From Gammaproteobacteria bacterium (GTDB lineage Bacteria; Pseudomonadota; Gammaproteobacteria; Xanthomonadales; Wenzhouxiangellaceae): 64,000 nucleotides of DNA. Where the stretch lies: positions 83,536 through 147,535 of the forward strand of contig JAJFKX010000036.1 in NCBI GenBank assembly GCA_021772985.1, given 5' to 3'. Under the pieces are notes generated by a model. It saw nothing but the letters and a program-made list of their open reading frames with translations. It had not been told where the DNA came from and ran no database searches. Below, one piece after another: positions 48,731 to 58,980 of this stretch (positions are counted from its first letter, which is position 1; the number at the start of each line of letters is the position of its first letter). The position numbers and the translations under genes are program-made.

Positions 48731-49555
48731 TTATGGTTTGCTGCCCAATGGTTCCTGTGAAAAACCATCAATGGCTAAAAATAGTTGTTGAGTCATAATC
48801 GCGATAGCCCGCTGGCCTTTTTCTGCAGTGGCTTTGGTGGCATCACCAAAAATACCACTGTCTGAATAAGCAGGATCATTTGATTTGCGTGAGAATAACC
48901 CAGGTCGATAGCCAGGGTAGTTTTTTAAGGTGTTCAATCGTTCATCCTTGATGGCTTTGTCCATCTGAACTTTATCGCCTTGCAGATACAGATTGATGCT
49001 GGTTTCAATCTCGTCGCCGTGCCCACCTGCAGCCTGTTCGGTAAACTCGGCAATCTCATCTGTTTCCATGTCTTCCCAGTTCAACAATAGCGTTGGGACA
49101 CCATGCTGTACCCGCATTTCCCTGGCAACTATGCCCAACGGAAGGCCACTGGCATTACCGATGGAAAGGTTCAGATACAAAATCCGTTGTGCACCCGAGC
49201 GGATCAGAGCCTCTGAAATGGAAGTCATATAATCGATAAAGGCGGTGGCATTGGACACTTCAGAACCTGGGTAATCACGAAATGCCGGTAACCAGCCATG
49301 CAATATTGGTGGGGCAGCCAGGATGTTTTTATTGGTGACGGCTTGCTCGAGTAGATATTTCATCACCTCCGCATCGGCATTCATCGGAATATGCGGGCCA
49401 TGTTCCTTAAAGCCTGCAGCAAAGGGAATGATCACAATCGGAGTGGTGGTCAATCGTTGTTCAGCTTCAGGCCAGGTTAAATCTCCCAGGTAGGCGCCTT
49501 CGGCTGCTGGTAGCGCCGTAGCGGCAATGCTTAATAACAGTGACAGATAGCGCAT
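48731..49555 (-). CDS. Creatininase family protein, secreted
   Basis: IVIIPFAAGFKEHGPHIPMNADAEVMKYL, AAGGHGDEIETSINL; signal peptide. Confidence 0.85.
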   Translation of the reverse strand: MRYLSLLLSIAATALPAAEGAYLGDLTWPEAEQRLTTTPIVIIPFAAGFKEHGPHIPMNADAEVMKYLLEQAVTNKNILAAPPILHGWLPAFRDYPGSEVSNATAFIDYMTSISEALIRSGAQRILYLNLSIGNASGLPLGIVAREMRVQHGVPTLLLNWEDMETDEIAEFTEQAAGGHGDEIETSINLYLQGDKVQMDKAIKDERLNTLKNYPGYRPGLFSRKSNDPAYSDSGIFGDATKATAEKGQRAIAIMTQQLFLAIDGFSQEPLGSKP

Positions 49556-49629
49556 ATTTAATCCTTAGTATGACGATAACAGGGGGATAGCCTAGAATAC
49601 CCCACTTCGTTGACAATCCGGACCCAGAT

Positions 49630-51474
49630 ATGCGAATTCAATTACAGCTGACGGCAATGCTCATTTTGATGCTGAACAGTGTGGTGTTACAGGCGGCACA
49701 ACAGGACCCGCATAGTTTCAGTCAGCCTGAGTTGATGGTCATCGATCATCTGGACCTGAATCTGGATGTGGATTTTGAACATCAGGCATTGGCCGGTTTT
49801 GTCACGTTGAACATATCACGCCTCGACTCGGATGCCGATCAGCTGGTATTGGATACCCGTGATTTAAACATTCAAACAGTCGAAGTAAAACTGGCTGATA
49901 ACTGGGTCAAGGTTAAGCATACGGTTGGTGAGGCACAACCTGGTCTGGGTGCGCCTTTGAGTATTACCCTGCCGAAAGGCGGTGTGCAGGTAAAAATCCA
50001 CTATTCCAGTCAACCTCAGGCGTCCGGTTTGCAATGGCTGACTCCTGCACAGACTGCCGGCAAAAAGTACCCGTTTCTGTTCAGTCAGTCACAGGCGGTT
50101 CATGCGCGCAGCTGGGTGCCACTGCAGGATACCCCTCAAGTGCGGTTTACCTATGAGGCCAGCATCCGAACACCTGCAGGGTTAAAAGCGGTGATGAGCG
50201 CAGAAAATGACCCCCAGGATCAGGACGGCGAATACAAGTTCAGTATGCCGCAAAGAATACCATCATATTTGATGGCCATTGCTGTTGGGGAACTGCGCTT
50301 TCAGGCCATGAGTGAGCGAACTGCTGTGTATGCCGAACCTGCCATGCTGGCGGCGGCGGCGGCAGAGTTTGAAGATACTGAAGCAATGATGGTGGCCACT
50401 GAAAAACGCTTCGGACCGTATCAGTGGGGCCGTTATGATTTGCTGATTTTACCGCCCAGTTTCCCTTTTGGAGGTATGGAAAATCCACGCTTGTCATTTA
50501 TTACCCCAACTGTAATCGCTGGAGATAAAAGCCTGGTATCACTGATTGCACATGAACTGGCACATTCCTGGTCGGGCAATCTGGTGACCAACGCCAGTTG
50601 GGCGGATTTGTGGTTAAACGAGGGTTTTACCACTTATCTGGAAGATCGCATCATCGAAGATATTTTCGGGGAGCGCCGTGCAGCCATGGAAGCTGTATTG
50701 GGTTATCAAAGTTTACTGGATGAAATCGAAACCATTGAATCTCCCGCAGATACCAGGCTGGCGATTGATTTGCAGGGGCGTGATCCTGACGATGGGTTTT
50801 CTTCCATAGCCTATGAAAAAGGGCGCTGGTTTCTGACCTGGCTGGAGCAGTGTTTCGGCCAGCAGCGCTTCGATGCCTGGTTAAAAGGTTATTTCCAACG
50901 GCACGCATTCCAAAGTATCGATACACATGGATTCCTGATGGACCTGAATGAACACTTGTTGATGCCCAACCCGGGTGTGGTGACGATTCAACAAATCAGG
51001 ATGTGGATCGAGGGTGAAGGCCTGCCTGAAAACCACCTGGTACCAAAGTCCAGCGCATTTGAGCCGATTGATAATGCTCGTAATAGCTGGTTGGCAGGTG
51101 AGCTGGCAGCAGCAAATATCAATGTTGATCAATGGAGTACCCAGGAATGGTTATATTTTCTGAACAATTTGCCGCTAGGGATTGGCAATCAACGTATGGT
51201 TAAACTGGACCAGGCTTTTGAGCTGACTTTGGTTGGAAATAATGAGGTTGCACATAGCTGGTTAAAGCTGGCTATCCAAAACCAATACCAGCCTGCATAC
51301 CATCGTTTGGAGCAATATTTGATTGGTATTGGACGGCGCAAACTGATTGTGCCCTTATACGAAGCATTGATGGGTTCCGAAAACGATGCAGAATTTGCTC
51401 GACGGGTATATCAACAGGCTCGTCCCGGTTATCACCCTCAGGCTCAATTAACTATCGACAAAATTGTCAATTAG
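49630..51474 (+). CDS. M1 family metallopeptidase (leukotriene A4 hydrolase-type)
   Basis: FPFGGMENPRLSFITPTVIAGDKSLVSLIAHELAHSWSGNLVTNASWADLWLNEGFTTYLEDRI: HExxH...E and GGMEN. Confidence 0.95.
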   Translation: MRIQLQLTAMLILMLNSVVLQAAQQDPHSFSQPELMVIDHLDLNLDVDFEHQALAGFVTLNISRLDSDADQLVLDTRDLNIQTVEVKLADNWVKVKHTVGEAQPGLGAPLSITLPKGGVQVKIHYSSQPQASGLQWLTPAQTAGKKYPFLFSQSQAVHARSWVPLQDTPQVRFTYEASIRTPAGLKAVMSAENDPQDQDGEYKFSMPQRIPSYLMAIAVGELRFQAMSERTAVYAEPAMLAAAAAEFEDTEAMMVATEKRFGPYQWGRYDLLILPPSFPFGGMENPRLSFITPTVIAGDKSLVSLIAHELAHSWSGNLVTNASWADLWLNEGFTTYLEDRIIEDIFGERRAAMEAVLGYQSLLDEIETIESPADTRLAIDLQGRDPDDGFSSIAYEKGRWFLTWLEQCFGQQRFDAWLKGYFQRHAFQSIDTHGFLMDLNEHLLMPNPGVVTIQQIRMWIEGEGLPENHLVPKSSAFEPIDNARNSWLAGELAAANINVDQWSTQEWLYFLNNLPLGIGNQRMVKLDQAFELTLVGNNEVAHSWLKLAIQNQYQPAYHRLEQYLIGIGRRKLIVPLYEALMGSENDAEFARRVYQQARPGYHPQAQLTIDKIVN

Positions 51475-52236
51475 CTGGAATTTGTCAGCGTCATGTAAAA
51501 ATGGCAATTGCTTACGTACCTGCTGCAATTGTTCACCGGATATACGCAGCTTGATGTTGGTGTCGTGACCTTCAGCATTGGCTGCAATATCACCAAGTGG
51601 ATCACAGACCAGGCTATCGCCGGCATAATGGTATTGGTTGCCGTCTACTCCGATACGGTTAACACCAATGCACCAGCATTGATTTTCGATGGCACGTGCT
51701 TGTAACAGCTTAATCCAATGCTGGCGGCGTTTATCCGGCCAGTTGGCAGCATAAATCAGCAAGTCGTAATCATCGTTATTACGGCTCCAGGCCGGGAAAC
51801 GCAGGTCGTAACAGATCAAAGGACAAATACGCCAGCCATGCAGATCGACAATCAGCCGGTTCTGCCCTGGGGTATAAGCATGATGTTCTCCGGCCATGGC
51901 AAACAGATGACGCTTGTCATAATGGGTAAAACTGCCATCCGGTCGAACCCAATAAAGACGATTAACGCAGGCTGTGTCGGTTTTGGTTGATACTGACCCG
52001 GCTATTACTGCCTGCTGCTGATTGGCCAAGTCCTGCATCCATCGAAGTGTAATGCCACCATCAGGTTCTGCCTGGGTTGCCGAATCCATGGTAAACCCGG
52101 TTGTGAACATTTCCGGAAGAATGATCAGATCAGCACCTTTTATAGTGGTGATTTTCTCCGAAAAGTGCCCACGATTGGCACCAGGGTCATGCCAGTGCAG
52201 ACTTGTTTGGACCAGGGCAATATTCAAATCGCGCAC
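51448..52236 (-). CDS. Nitrilase-superfamily amidohydrolase, YafV/omega-amidase-like
   Basis: LPEMFTTGFTMDS, YDKRHLFAMAGEH, PLICYDLRFPAWSRN catalytic E-K-C set; GTG start. Confidence 0.88.
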   Translation of the reverse strand: MRDLNIALVQTSLHWHDPGANRGHFSEKITTIKGADLIILPEMFTTGFTMDSATQAEPDGGITLRWMQDLANQQQAVIAGSVSTKTDTACVNRLYWVRPDGSFTHYDKRHLFAMAGEHHAYTPGQNRLIVDLHGWRICPLICYDLRFPAWSRNNDDYDLLIYAANWPDKRRQHWIKLLQARAIENQCWCIGVNRIGVDGNQYHYAGDSLVCDPLGDIAANAEGHDTNIKLRISGEQLQQVRKQLPFLHDADKFQLIDNFVDS

Positions 52237-53381
52237 AAAATCTCTCCGGCACGATCCAGGGTGTCATTATCTTTGGCAAAACAGAATCTAAGTACTTTAT
52301 GATCAGTGCCATCTGCGTAAAAAACCGATATGGGAATCGCGGCAATGCCATGTTCAGCAATTAATTGATCTGCATATTCTGTATCGGGTGCATCACTGAT
52401 CGCACTGTAATCCAGTAATTGAAAATAGCTGCCGTCACAGGGCAGAACTTTGAACCGTGAGGCGGTAACTGCCTGGCGAAAGTGATCACGTTTTTGCTCA
52501 TAAAAGAGAGGCAGATCATCATAATGCTGGTGTTGATCCAGCTGGTCAGCTATCGCGTGCTGCACTGGCGTTGAAACACAAAACGTAACGAACTGATGGA
52601 TTATCCTCAATTGTTGGGTCAGCGCAGGCGGTGCTATGCAATAACCCATTTTCCAACCGGTAGCATGGTAGGTTTTGCCAAAAGAGGAGATCACAAACGC
52701 GCGTTGGCGCAAATCCGGGAATTGCAGCATGCTCAGGTGTTGTTGGTTGCCAAAGACAATATGTTCATAGACCTCATCGGAAATCAAATAGATATCTCTA
52801 CCGGCTATGATGGCTTCCAGTGCCGCAAAGTCTTGTCTGTTCAACAGGCTGCCGCAGGGGTTATGCGGGGTGTTGAATATGATCAGGCGAGTACGTGGTG
52901 TCAGTGCTGCCCGGAGTGTATTCCAATCTGGTTTGTAGTCCGGCGGACGCATGGCTAAATGGACAGGTTGGCCACCTGACAGCCGGATCACCGGTGCATA
53001 GCTGTCATAAGCGGGGTCAAAAATGACGACTTCATCGCCAGGCCGGATAATGCAGGTGATCGCGGCAAATAATGCTTCGGTTGCGCCGGCAGTTAAAGTG
53101 ATTTCACTCACTGGATCGACATCGACACCGTAGCAATGCTTTGTTTTAACGGCGATTTTTTGCTGTAATCTTGGTAGCCCCGACATAGGGGCATATTGAT
53201 GGTGGCCCTGATCGATATGGGCTTTAAGACTATCCTGCAGCGCTTGCGGTGGTGAAAAATCCGGAAATCCCTGAGCCATATTCAAAGCGTTGGCAGCCGA
53301 AGCTTTTTGGCTCATTACAGCAAAGATAGACAGTCCAACGTCAGGCAGTTTACTGTCAGGATTAATATTAGGATTATTCAT
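52224..53381 (-). CDS. Pyridoxal phosphate-dependent methionine aminotransferase, YbdL-like
   Basis: LNMAQGFPDFSPPQALQDSLKAHIDQGHHQYAPMSGLPRL, ISSFGKTYHATGWKMGYCIAPPALT. Confidence 0.9.
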   Translation of the reverse strand: MNNPNINPDSKLPDVGLSIFAVMSQKASAANALNMAQGFPDFSPPQALQDSLKAHIDQGHHQYAPMSGLPRLQQKIAVKTKHCYGVDVDPVSEITLTAGATEALFAAITCIIRPGDEVVIFDPAYDSYAPVIRLSGGQPVHLAMRPPDYKPDWNTLRAALTPRTRLIIFNTPHNPCGSLLNRQDFAALEAIIAGRDIYLISDEVYEHIVFGNQQHLSMLQFPDLRQRAFVISSFGKTYHATGWKMGYCIAPPALTQQLRIIHQFVTFCVSTPVQHAIADQLDQHQHYDDLPLFYEQKRDHFRQAVTASRFKVLPCDGSYFQLLDYSAISDAPDTEYADQLIAEHGIAAIPISVFYADGTDHKVLRFCFAKDNDTLDRAGEILCAI

Positions 53382-53405
53382 ATTAGGTACGATTCCATCA
53401 TATTG

Positions 53406-54584
53406 TCAGGCACTGTTTATACCCAGAAATGTTTCCAGTTCCGGGCGGCGATCATGCGCATCCTGGTAGCCGAGCGCAATTAAAGCCCGGCAGAAACCTG
53501 GTTCAAATAGCAGATAACTGGGTAAGCGTATCCGGTTTCCGTCGCCAGAAGCGCCGAACCGGCGCATCATAAACCGTACCGTACTGGGGACCTCATGGCT
53601 ATGCTCGTATGCAATCTCGCGTATGTCTTTACTCGGTGCAATGGAGAGGGTTTCGATGCAACGCAGATTTAGCTCTTCGCGATCTGTTTTGCTTAACCTT
53701 TTAATGCTGGTGTTGAGTCGTTGTACACGATCAAGATCTTCACCTAGATTATCCAGAAAAATGGTATCTAATAATGAGCCAGCAATTTCGCCCAGGCTGG
53801 GGTAATGCAGCGTTTCCCCCAGAGGTTCATCATCCTGTTGGGTGTCACGGGTGCTAATTACCAGGATTTTTTCTGCGCCCAAGTGAATCGAGGTGCTTAA
53901 AGGGGCGGTTTCCCGCAGGCCACCATCACCGAAGTATTCGTTGCCGATCCGTACTGCTGGGAAAATCAATGGTAAAGCACTGGACGCCATCAGGTGTTTG
54001 ACACTAAGCGCAGTACGCAGGCCTTCCCGGCGTCCGCTTTTCCATGGCATGATATCCGGATGTCCCTGGAAGTAGCTGATTGCACTGGACCTGCTGTAGC
54101 CGGAAGCGTCAACTGCGACAGCGTGCAGGGCGCCGGATTTAATCGCCGCATTGATACCGCCAGTGTCCAGTTGATTGGCCAATAGTTTACTCAATGGGGC
54201 ATTGTCGAGCAGCGAACGTGGTGGGCTAAACCCAAAAAAACCGAGATACATTGAACAAAACCAGCGCAAAGAGTTACCAAATACGGTTCGCAGGTCAGTT
54301 TTGAAGATATGCTCGCTTTGCATCTGGTTCCAAAAATGTTCTAATCGTTGAACCCCTGCGGATAAAGAGTGCCCATGACTGGCTAAAACACCTGCATTGA
54401 TAGCGCCCGCAGAGGTTCCGGTTATGATCGGAAAAGGGTTGCTGTGCTGTAAATCGTCGTCATCTCGTATAAACTCTGCGATGGCTTTGAGTACGCCTAC
54501 CTGGTAGGCGCCACGCGCGCCACCGCCTGGCAGTTCTAAGGCGATCCGGGGAATCGCCGGGTTTACGGGTTGGTCTATATTCAT
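53406..54584 (-). CDS. Patatin-like phospholipase family protein
   Basis: LPGGGARGAYQVGVLKAI, ITGTSAGAINAGVLAS, FGDGGLRETAPLS. Confidence 0.92.
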   Translation of the reverse strand: MNIDQPVNPAIPRIALELPGGGARGAYQVGVLKAIAEFIRDDDDLQHSNPFPIITGTSAGAINAGVLASHGHSLSAGVQRLEHFWNQMQSEHIFKTDLRTVFGNSLRWFCSMYLGFFGFSPPRSLLDNAPLSKLLANQLDTGGINAAIKSGALHAVAVDASGYSRSSAISYFQGHPDIMPWKSGRREGLRTALSVKHLMASSALPLIFPAVRIGNEYFGDGGLRETAPLSTSIHLGAEKILVISTRDTQQDDEPLGETLHYPSLGEIAGSLLDTIFLDNLGEDLDRVQRLNTSIKRLSKTDREELNLRCIETLSIAPSKDIREIAYEHSHEVPSTVRFMMRRFGASGDGNRIRLPSYLLFEPGFCRALIALGYQDAHDRRPELETFLGINSA

Positions 54585-54692
54585 GGGTTTGGCATAACCA
54601 GGGCATGTTGATGATTACTGAGCCTATAATAGCTGGCATCAATGTGAAGAAAAAATTAAATCACTTGCAATCAATTTACTGATTTATCGGTC

Positions 54693-55223
54693 ATGAACAG
54701 TATTACGGACAAAAAACTGCGGTTTGATGCTTTAGCGGGCCAGTATGCAACGGACTTGTTTCGTTATGCTGTGTGGATGTGTGGTGATCAAACCTTAGCC
54801 AAAGATTTGGTGCAGGAAACGTTCCTGCGTGCTTGGCGGGCATTGGATAGCCTGAAAGATGAAAAAGCAGCAAAAGGCTGGTTGTTTACAATAATTCGAC
54901 GTGAATACGCCAGAACTTTTGAAAGAAAAGTACCACCATTGGTTGATGTTGACGATGTGGTAGTAACGGACGAGACCAACATGGAGCCGGAAATGAATTC
55001 TGAAATTGGGATTCTCCGGGAGGCGGTTGGGAAACTGCCTAAAAAGTACCGGGAGCCGTTGTTGCTTCAAGTGGTTGGAGGTTATAGTTGCAAAGAAATT
55101 GCAGAACAACTTGGGGTTTCGCGCAGCGCGGTAATGACACAACTTTTTCGTGCCAGGGAAAAACTTAAAGATGCCCTGGTTGACGATGTGGTAAGAGACG
55201 ATAACGTTCATGAATTATCTTGA
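54693..55223 (+). CDS. ECF-type sigma-70 family RNA polymerase sigma factor
   Basis: LVQETFLRAWRALDSLKDEKAAKGWLFTIIRREYAR; LPKKYREPLLLQVVGGYSCKEIAEQLGVSRSAVMTQLFRAREKL. Confidence 0.92.
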   Translation: MNSITDKKLRFDALAGQYATDLFRYAVWMCGDQTLAKDLVQETFLRAWRALDSLKDEKAAKGWLFTIIRREYARTFERKVPPLVDVDDVVVTDETNMEPEMNSEIGILREAVGKLPKKYREPLLLQVVGGYSCKEIAEQLGVSRSAVMTQLFRAREKLKDALVDDVVRDDNVHELS

Positions 55224-55944
55224 ATTTAAAAGACAATTGATGGTTGATCCGTATGATCGCAGCTCGGAATTCCGGGCCGCGCTGCTGAACGATCCTGATT
55301 GTGAGAGTGCAGCTGCGGAGTCAGATAGCTTTGAAACGCTATTACAATCTGCGGTCAAGGTGCCGGTACCGGAGAACCTTGTTGATTTGGCCATCAGGCA
55401 GCGTTACCAGGATTCATCCAAACGATCCACAATAGCCTGGTTGCCGGCGATGGCTGCAGGTTTGATGATGGGTGTGGGTTTAACCACGGCTGTATTTTTG
55501 TTCAATGGTGACAATAGCGGCAATCTGCAAAGTTTAGAGCAGCATTTGGCCAGTCACTGGTCAAAAGATGGTGAGATTACATTGCAGATGGCGGCCAATA
55601 ATCCGATGGACACCGATGGTGTACAGCGGGTGCTTGCAACACTGAACCTGGTCGCTGACGAGGTTTTGATGGATGATATTCTGTATGCACGTAATTGCGG
55701 CACACCACATGGCAATGGCGTACATATGGTAGTAAGTACCAACGATGGCATGGTCACCGCAATTTATATCCCGGAAGCGGAAATTGATGACAGCAAACTG
55801 TTGAAGGTGCTTGCCAATGATGGATTGCTGGTCCCAATGGACAAAGGCACGATAGCGCTGGTAGCTGCTAACCGGCAGAGTCTGGATTCCAGTATGGGTA
55901 TCATCAAAGCCGGTTTGCACGAAAACCAGCGAATCGAAACCTAA
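55210..55944 (+). CDS. DUF3379 domain protein, candidate cognate anti-sigma factor
   Basis: 14-bp overlap with sigma gene; single TM (IAWLPAMAAGLMMGVGLTTAVFLF). Confidence 0.82.
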   Translation: MNYLEFKRQLMVDPYDRSSEFRAALLNDPDCESAAAESDSFETLLQSAVKVPVPENLVDLAIRQRYQDSSKRSTIAWLPAMAAGLMMGVGLTTAVFLFNGDNSGNLQSLEQHLASHWSKDGEITLQMAANNPMDTDGVQRVLATLNLVADEVLMDDILYARNCGTPHGNGVHMVVSTNDGMVTAIYIPEAEIDDSKLLKVLANDGLLVPMDKGTIALVAANRQSLDSSMGIIKAGLHENQRIET

Positions 55945-55965
55945 GCAGCTTCTGGTCTAGTCAGA

Positions 55966-56006
55966 AAATAGATAAAGCCCTGCAATTTGCAGGGCTTTAT
56001 CTATTT
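55966..56006. terminator. Bidirectional rho-independent terminator
   Basis: aaatagataaagccctgca-att-tgcagggctttatctattt: perfect 19-bp stem, 3-nt loop, between convergent genes. Confidence 0.85.
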
Positions 56007-56011
56007 CAGGT

Positions 56012-56797
56012 TCAGTTAACCAGACCCTGGTCTGGTGTGAATCGCCAGGTTCGGGTGATGTATAAAATATCTGTTTCCAGTCTGATTTCATCAGGCAAGG
56101 CCGCAAACGGTGCGGATAACTCGACGATTCTGATAGCGGCTTCATCAAGCATATCGAAGCCCGATGAGCGCAAAACTTCAATTGTCTCCAGTTCACCATT
56201 GGGGAGTACGCCAACTGAGACTACCAAGCTGCCATGCAGGCCTTCACGACGTGCCTGCTCCGGGTAGTTCAGATTACCGACTCGTTCTACTTTATCGGTC
56301 CAGGCCCGCATATAACTGAGATACTTCCATTCCTGGGTATTGACGGATACATATTTGCGACGAACTGTATCAGGCGCGAGCATGATTTCGGGCAACTTGC
56401 GCATGGCGCTTAAACCGGCCTGGCGTAAAGCAGAGGCTGAAATGGTTGCTGTCGGAGGTTCAGCTACTGGATCGTCGTTTTTAACGATGGTGGCAACGTT
56501 TTGAGCTTGTGGTGCAGTTGTTGTAATCGGCTCTGTTTCAGGCTGCGGTTGGCGCAATGGAGTCAGATCGGGTTGCCATTGCGGCACTGCTTCCACTGGC
56601 TGGGTATCAACCGCTGGTTGCTGGAGCAGGGTGATATCAAGATTGGGCTCGGTAAAGGGGCGCTCGGGAGTTGTGAACTGCAGCAACAGCAAGCCTGCGT
56701 GTAATCCAACAGCCATTGTTATGGTGACAATAAAGGGGTTCGCAAAAAGCCCCTGACTTTCATCTGTTATGGTGATGTCAGCAGTGATTGAGTTCAT
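56012..56797 (-). CDS. TonB family protein
   Basis: Single N-terminal TM, Pro/Gln-rich linker, C-terminal NYPEQARREGLHGSLVVSVGVLPNGELETIEVLRSSGFDMLDEAAIRIV. Confidence 0.88.
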   Translation of the reverse strand: MNSITADITITDESQGLFANPFIVTITMAVGLHAGLLLLQFTTPERPFTEPNLDITLLQQPAVDTQPVEAVPQWQPDLTPLRQPQPETEPITTTAPQAQNVATIVKNDDPVAEPPTATISASALRQAGLSAMRKLPEIMLAPDTVRRKYVSVNTQEWKYLSYMRAWTDKVERVGNLNYPEQARREGLHGSLVVSVGVLPNGELETIEVLRSSGFDMLDEAAIRIVELSAPFAALPDEIRLETDILYITRTWRFTPDQGLVN

Positions 56798-57741
56798 TTG
56801 GCAAGCTGTTGTTCGATAGCATCAAATAAATCTGCACAGATATTGATTCCATATGCTTGATCAAGTTCACGGACACAAGTTGGGCTGGTGACATTAACCT
56901 CGGTTAAACGATCGCCTATCACATCTAGGCCGGCAAATAATATACCGCGGCGCAACAATTCCGGTCCTACCGTTTCAGCCAGTTGTCGTTCGATAGCACC
57001 AAGCTCCCGAGGTTCACCACGCCCGCCGCGGGCGAGATTACCGCGAAAATCATGATCGCTGGGTATTCGTGCGAGCATATACGGAACCGGCTTACCTGCC
57101 ACCAATAATACCCGCATATCACCATTGCTGATAGCATCAAGATATTGTTGCCCCATAATCCGTTGGCGGCCGTCCTGAGTCAGAGTTTCAATGATGACGT
57201 TCAAATTGGGATCACCAGCATCAGTCATAAAAATGGACTGGCCACCCATCCCATCAAGCGGTTTGAGTACACACCGACCCGTGGTGCGTACGAACTCACG
57301 CAACAGGTGCGCTTGGCTGCTGACCAAAGTTTTCGGTACTGAGTCAGGGAACCACAATGCAGCCAGTTTTTCGTTGGTATCTCGCAATGCCTGAGGCCGG
57401 TTTACAACCATTACGCCTTGCAGTTCAGCCTGCTCCAAAATGTAAGTGGCATAAATGTATTCCATGTTGAATGGAGGGTCTTTACGCATCAGAATCAAAT
57501 CGAAACCAGACAGTGGTGATAATTGCTGTTCCAAAAGGGTAAACCAGTTATCTTTGGTATCCTGAACCTGGATAGGTTGCGCGGCAACCCAGGCCTGTGA
57601 GTTGTCCAGCCACATTTGGCTGGCATCGGCAATCATGCATTGGTAGCCGCGATTCTGAGCTTCAAGCAGCATGGCAACCGTCGTATCTTTATACGGTTTG
57701 ATGGTAGAAGGCGAATCCATTATCACCAGCATTTTGTACAT
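56794..57741 (-). CDS. gshB: Glutathione synthase
   Basis: MDSPSTIKPYKDTTVAMLLEAQNRGYQC, MRKDPPFNMEYIYATYILE, VLKPLDGMGGQSIF, EVNVTSPTCVREL. Confidence 0.95.
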   Translation of the reverse strand: MYKMLVIMDSPSTIKPYKDTTVAMLLEAQNRGYQCMIADASQMWLDNSQAWVAAQPIQVQDTKDNWFTLLEQQLSPLSGFDLILMRKDPPFNMEYIYATYILEQAELQGVMVVNRPQALRDTNEKLAALWFPDSVPKTLVSSQAHLLREFVRTTGRCVLKPLDGMGGQSIFMTDAGDPNLNVIIETLTQDGRQRIMGQQYLDAISNGDMRVLLVAGKPVPYMLARIPSDHDFRGNLARGGRGEPRELGAIERQLAETVGPELLRRGILFAGLDVIGDRLTEVNVTSPTCVRELDQAYGINICADLFDAIEQQLAK

Positions 57742-57898
57742 CAGATAATACTCCTATCGAGTGTATGGTCGATCAACCAAGTGCAGTTGGATTTTACTTG
57801 AAGTTTCATGATATAAGTACTCGCAATTAAAGAATTTTAACGCTAGACTAGCGTTCATCAGTTGGTCATAAAGGCCATAGCTGGGACACCTGAGGATT

Positions 57899-58270
57899 AT
57901 GGATAGCCATAAAGTTTTAATCATTGATGACAGCCAGACCATCCGTCGTTCAGCCGAAAGCATGCTTAGCGGTGAAGGCTTGGACGTAGTTACTGCTGAA
58001 GATGGTTTTCAAGCTTTATCAGTTATTGCTGAACATCGTCCCAATTTGATATTTGTTGATATTATGATGCCTCGACTGGATGGTTATCAAACTTGTGCGA
58101 TCATAAAAAATAACCCGGATTTCGCGCAAATACCAGTGATTATGTTAACCAGCAAAGATGGCTTATTTGACCGGGCTCGTGGTCGGGTTGTTGGATCAGA
58201 TTTTTATCTGACTAAACCATTTACCAAAGATGAATTGTTAGATAGTTTACGGCAACACCTGCCAACCTAA
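57899..58270 (+). CDS. pilG: Twitching motility response regulator PilG
   Basis: KVLIIDDSQTIRRSAESML, IFVDIMMPRLDGYQTCAIIKNNPDF, VIMLTSKDGLFDRARGRVVGSDFYLTKPFTKDELL. Confidence 0.93.
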   Translation: MDSHKVLIIDDSQTIRRSAESMLSGEGLDVVTAEDGFQALSVIAEHRPNLIFVDIMMPRLDGYQTCAIIKNNPDFAQIPVIMLTSKDGLFDRARGRVVGSDFYLTKPFTKDELLDSLRQHLPT

Positions 58271-58321
58271 AGCAAACTTTAATCAGGGAAAAGAACAAGC
58301 AGAGTAAGTTCTTTAACTTTC

Positions 58322-58879
58322 ATGGGAGCAACGCAAAAATTAGTTTTTGACCGCTTGCTGGATTTTGAGCAGCAATGTCTAGATCATCACCCCCAGGCGC
58401 AGGCCGGCGGTGAAGGTGGCTATTGGGATGGTGTGGTCTATCGTCTTGACGAATTTTTCTTGACCAGCAGCATCAAGGAAATCGAAGAAATCATCTCGCC
58501 TGGCGATATCACGCCAATCCCCGGTGCCAAGCCATGGTTACTGGGCCTGGCAAATATTCGCGGTAATTTGACCACAATTGTTGATTTGGGTGGCTATGTG
58601 TTTGGCCAGCGTACGCCGATGAGTTCCAGCAGCCGGTTGTTGTTAACCAGCCTGCAAAACCGACCAATGGCGCTACTGGTAGACGAAGTGTTCGGACAAC
58701 GTCACTTTGCTCAAAATCAGATTGTCTCTGAAGTTTCGATGGAACATGGACAGGATGATCGTTGGGACAGCATTTCAACATATATTGAGCGGGAATTCAG
58801 GCTCGATGATCGTAACTGGGGTGTGTTTAATATTAGTCGATTAAGTAAACAGGAAGATTTTCTGGATGGTGCAGTGTGA
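58322..58879 (+). CDS. pilI: CheW-like chemotaxis protein PilI
   Basis: ISPGDITPIPGAKPWLLGLANIRGNLTTIVDLGGYVFG. Confidence 0.9.
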   Translation: MGATQKLVFDRLLDFEQQCLDHHPQAQAGGEGGYWDGVVYRLDEFFLTSSIKEIEEIISPGDITPIPGAKPWLLGLANIRGNLTTIVDLGGYVFGQRTPMSSSSRLLLTSLQNRPMALLVDEVFGQRHFAQNQIVSEVSMEHGQDDRWDSISTYIEREFRLDDRNWGVFNISRLSKQEDFLDGAV

Positions 58880-58980
58880 TAAACGGGATACAGGTAAATG
58901 TTGGGGATATGGATACCCGGAAAAGCGAGTAGCGCAGTAGCCGGATGAGTTTACAAGCAGAAATCAAATAGGAAAAAACG

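Noticed and set aside
50346-50366. GGC-repeat Ala run in the M1 peptidase
   Set aside because: Very short codon run, no sign of a variable microsatellite.
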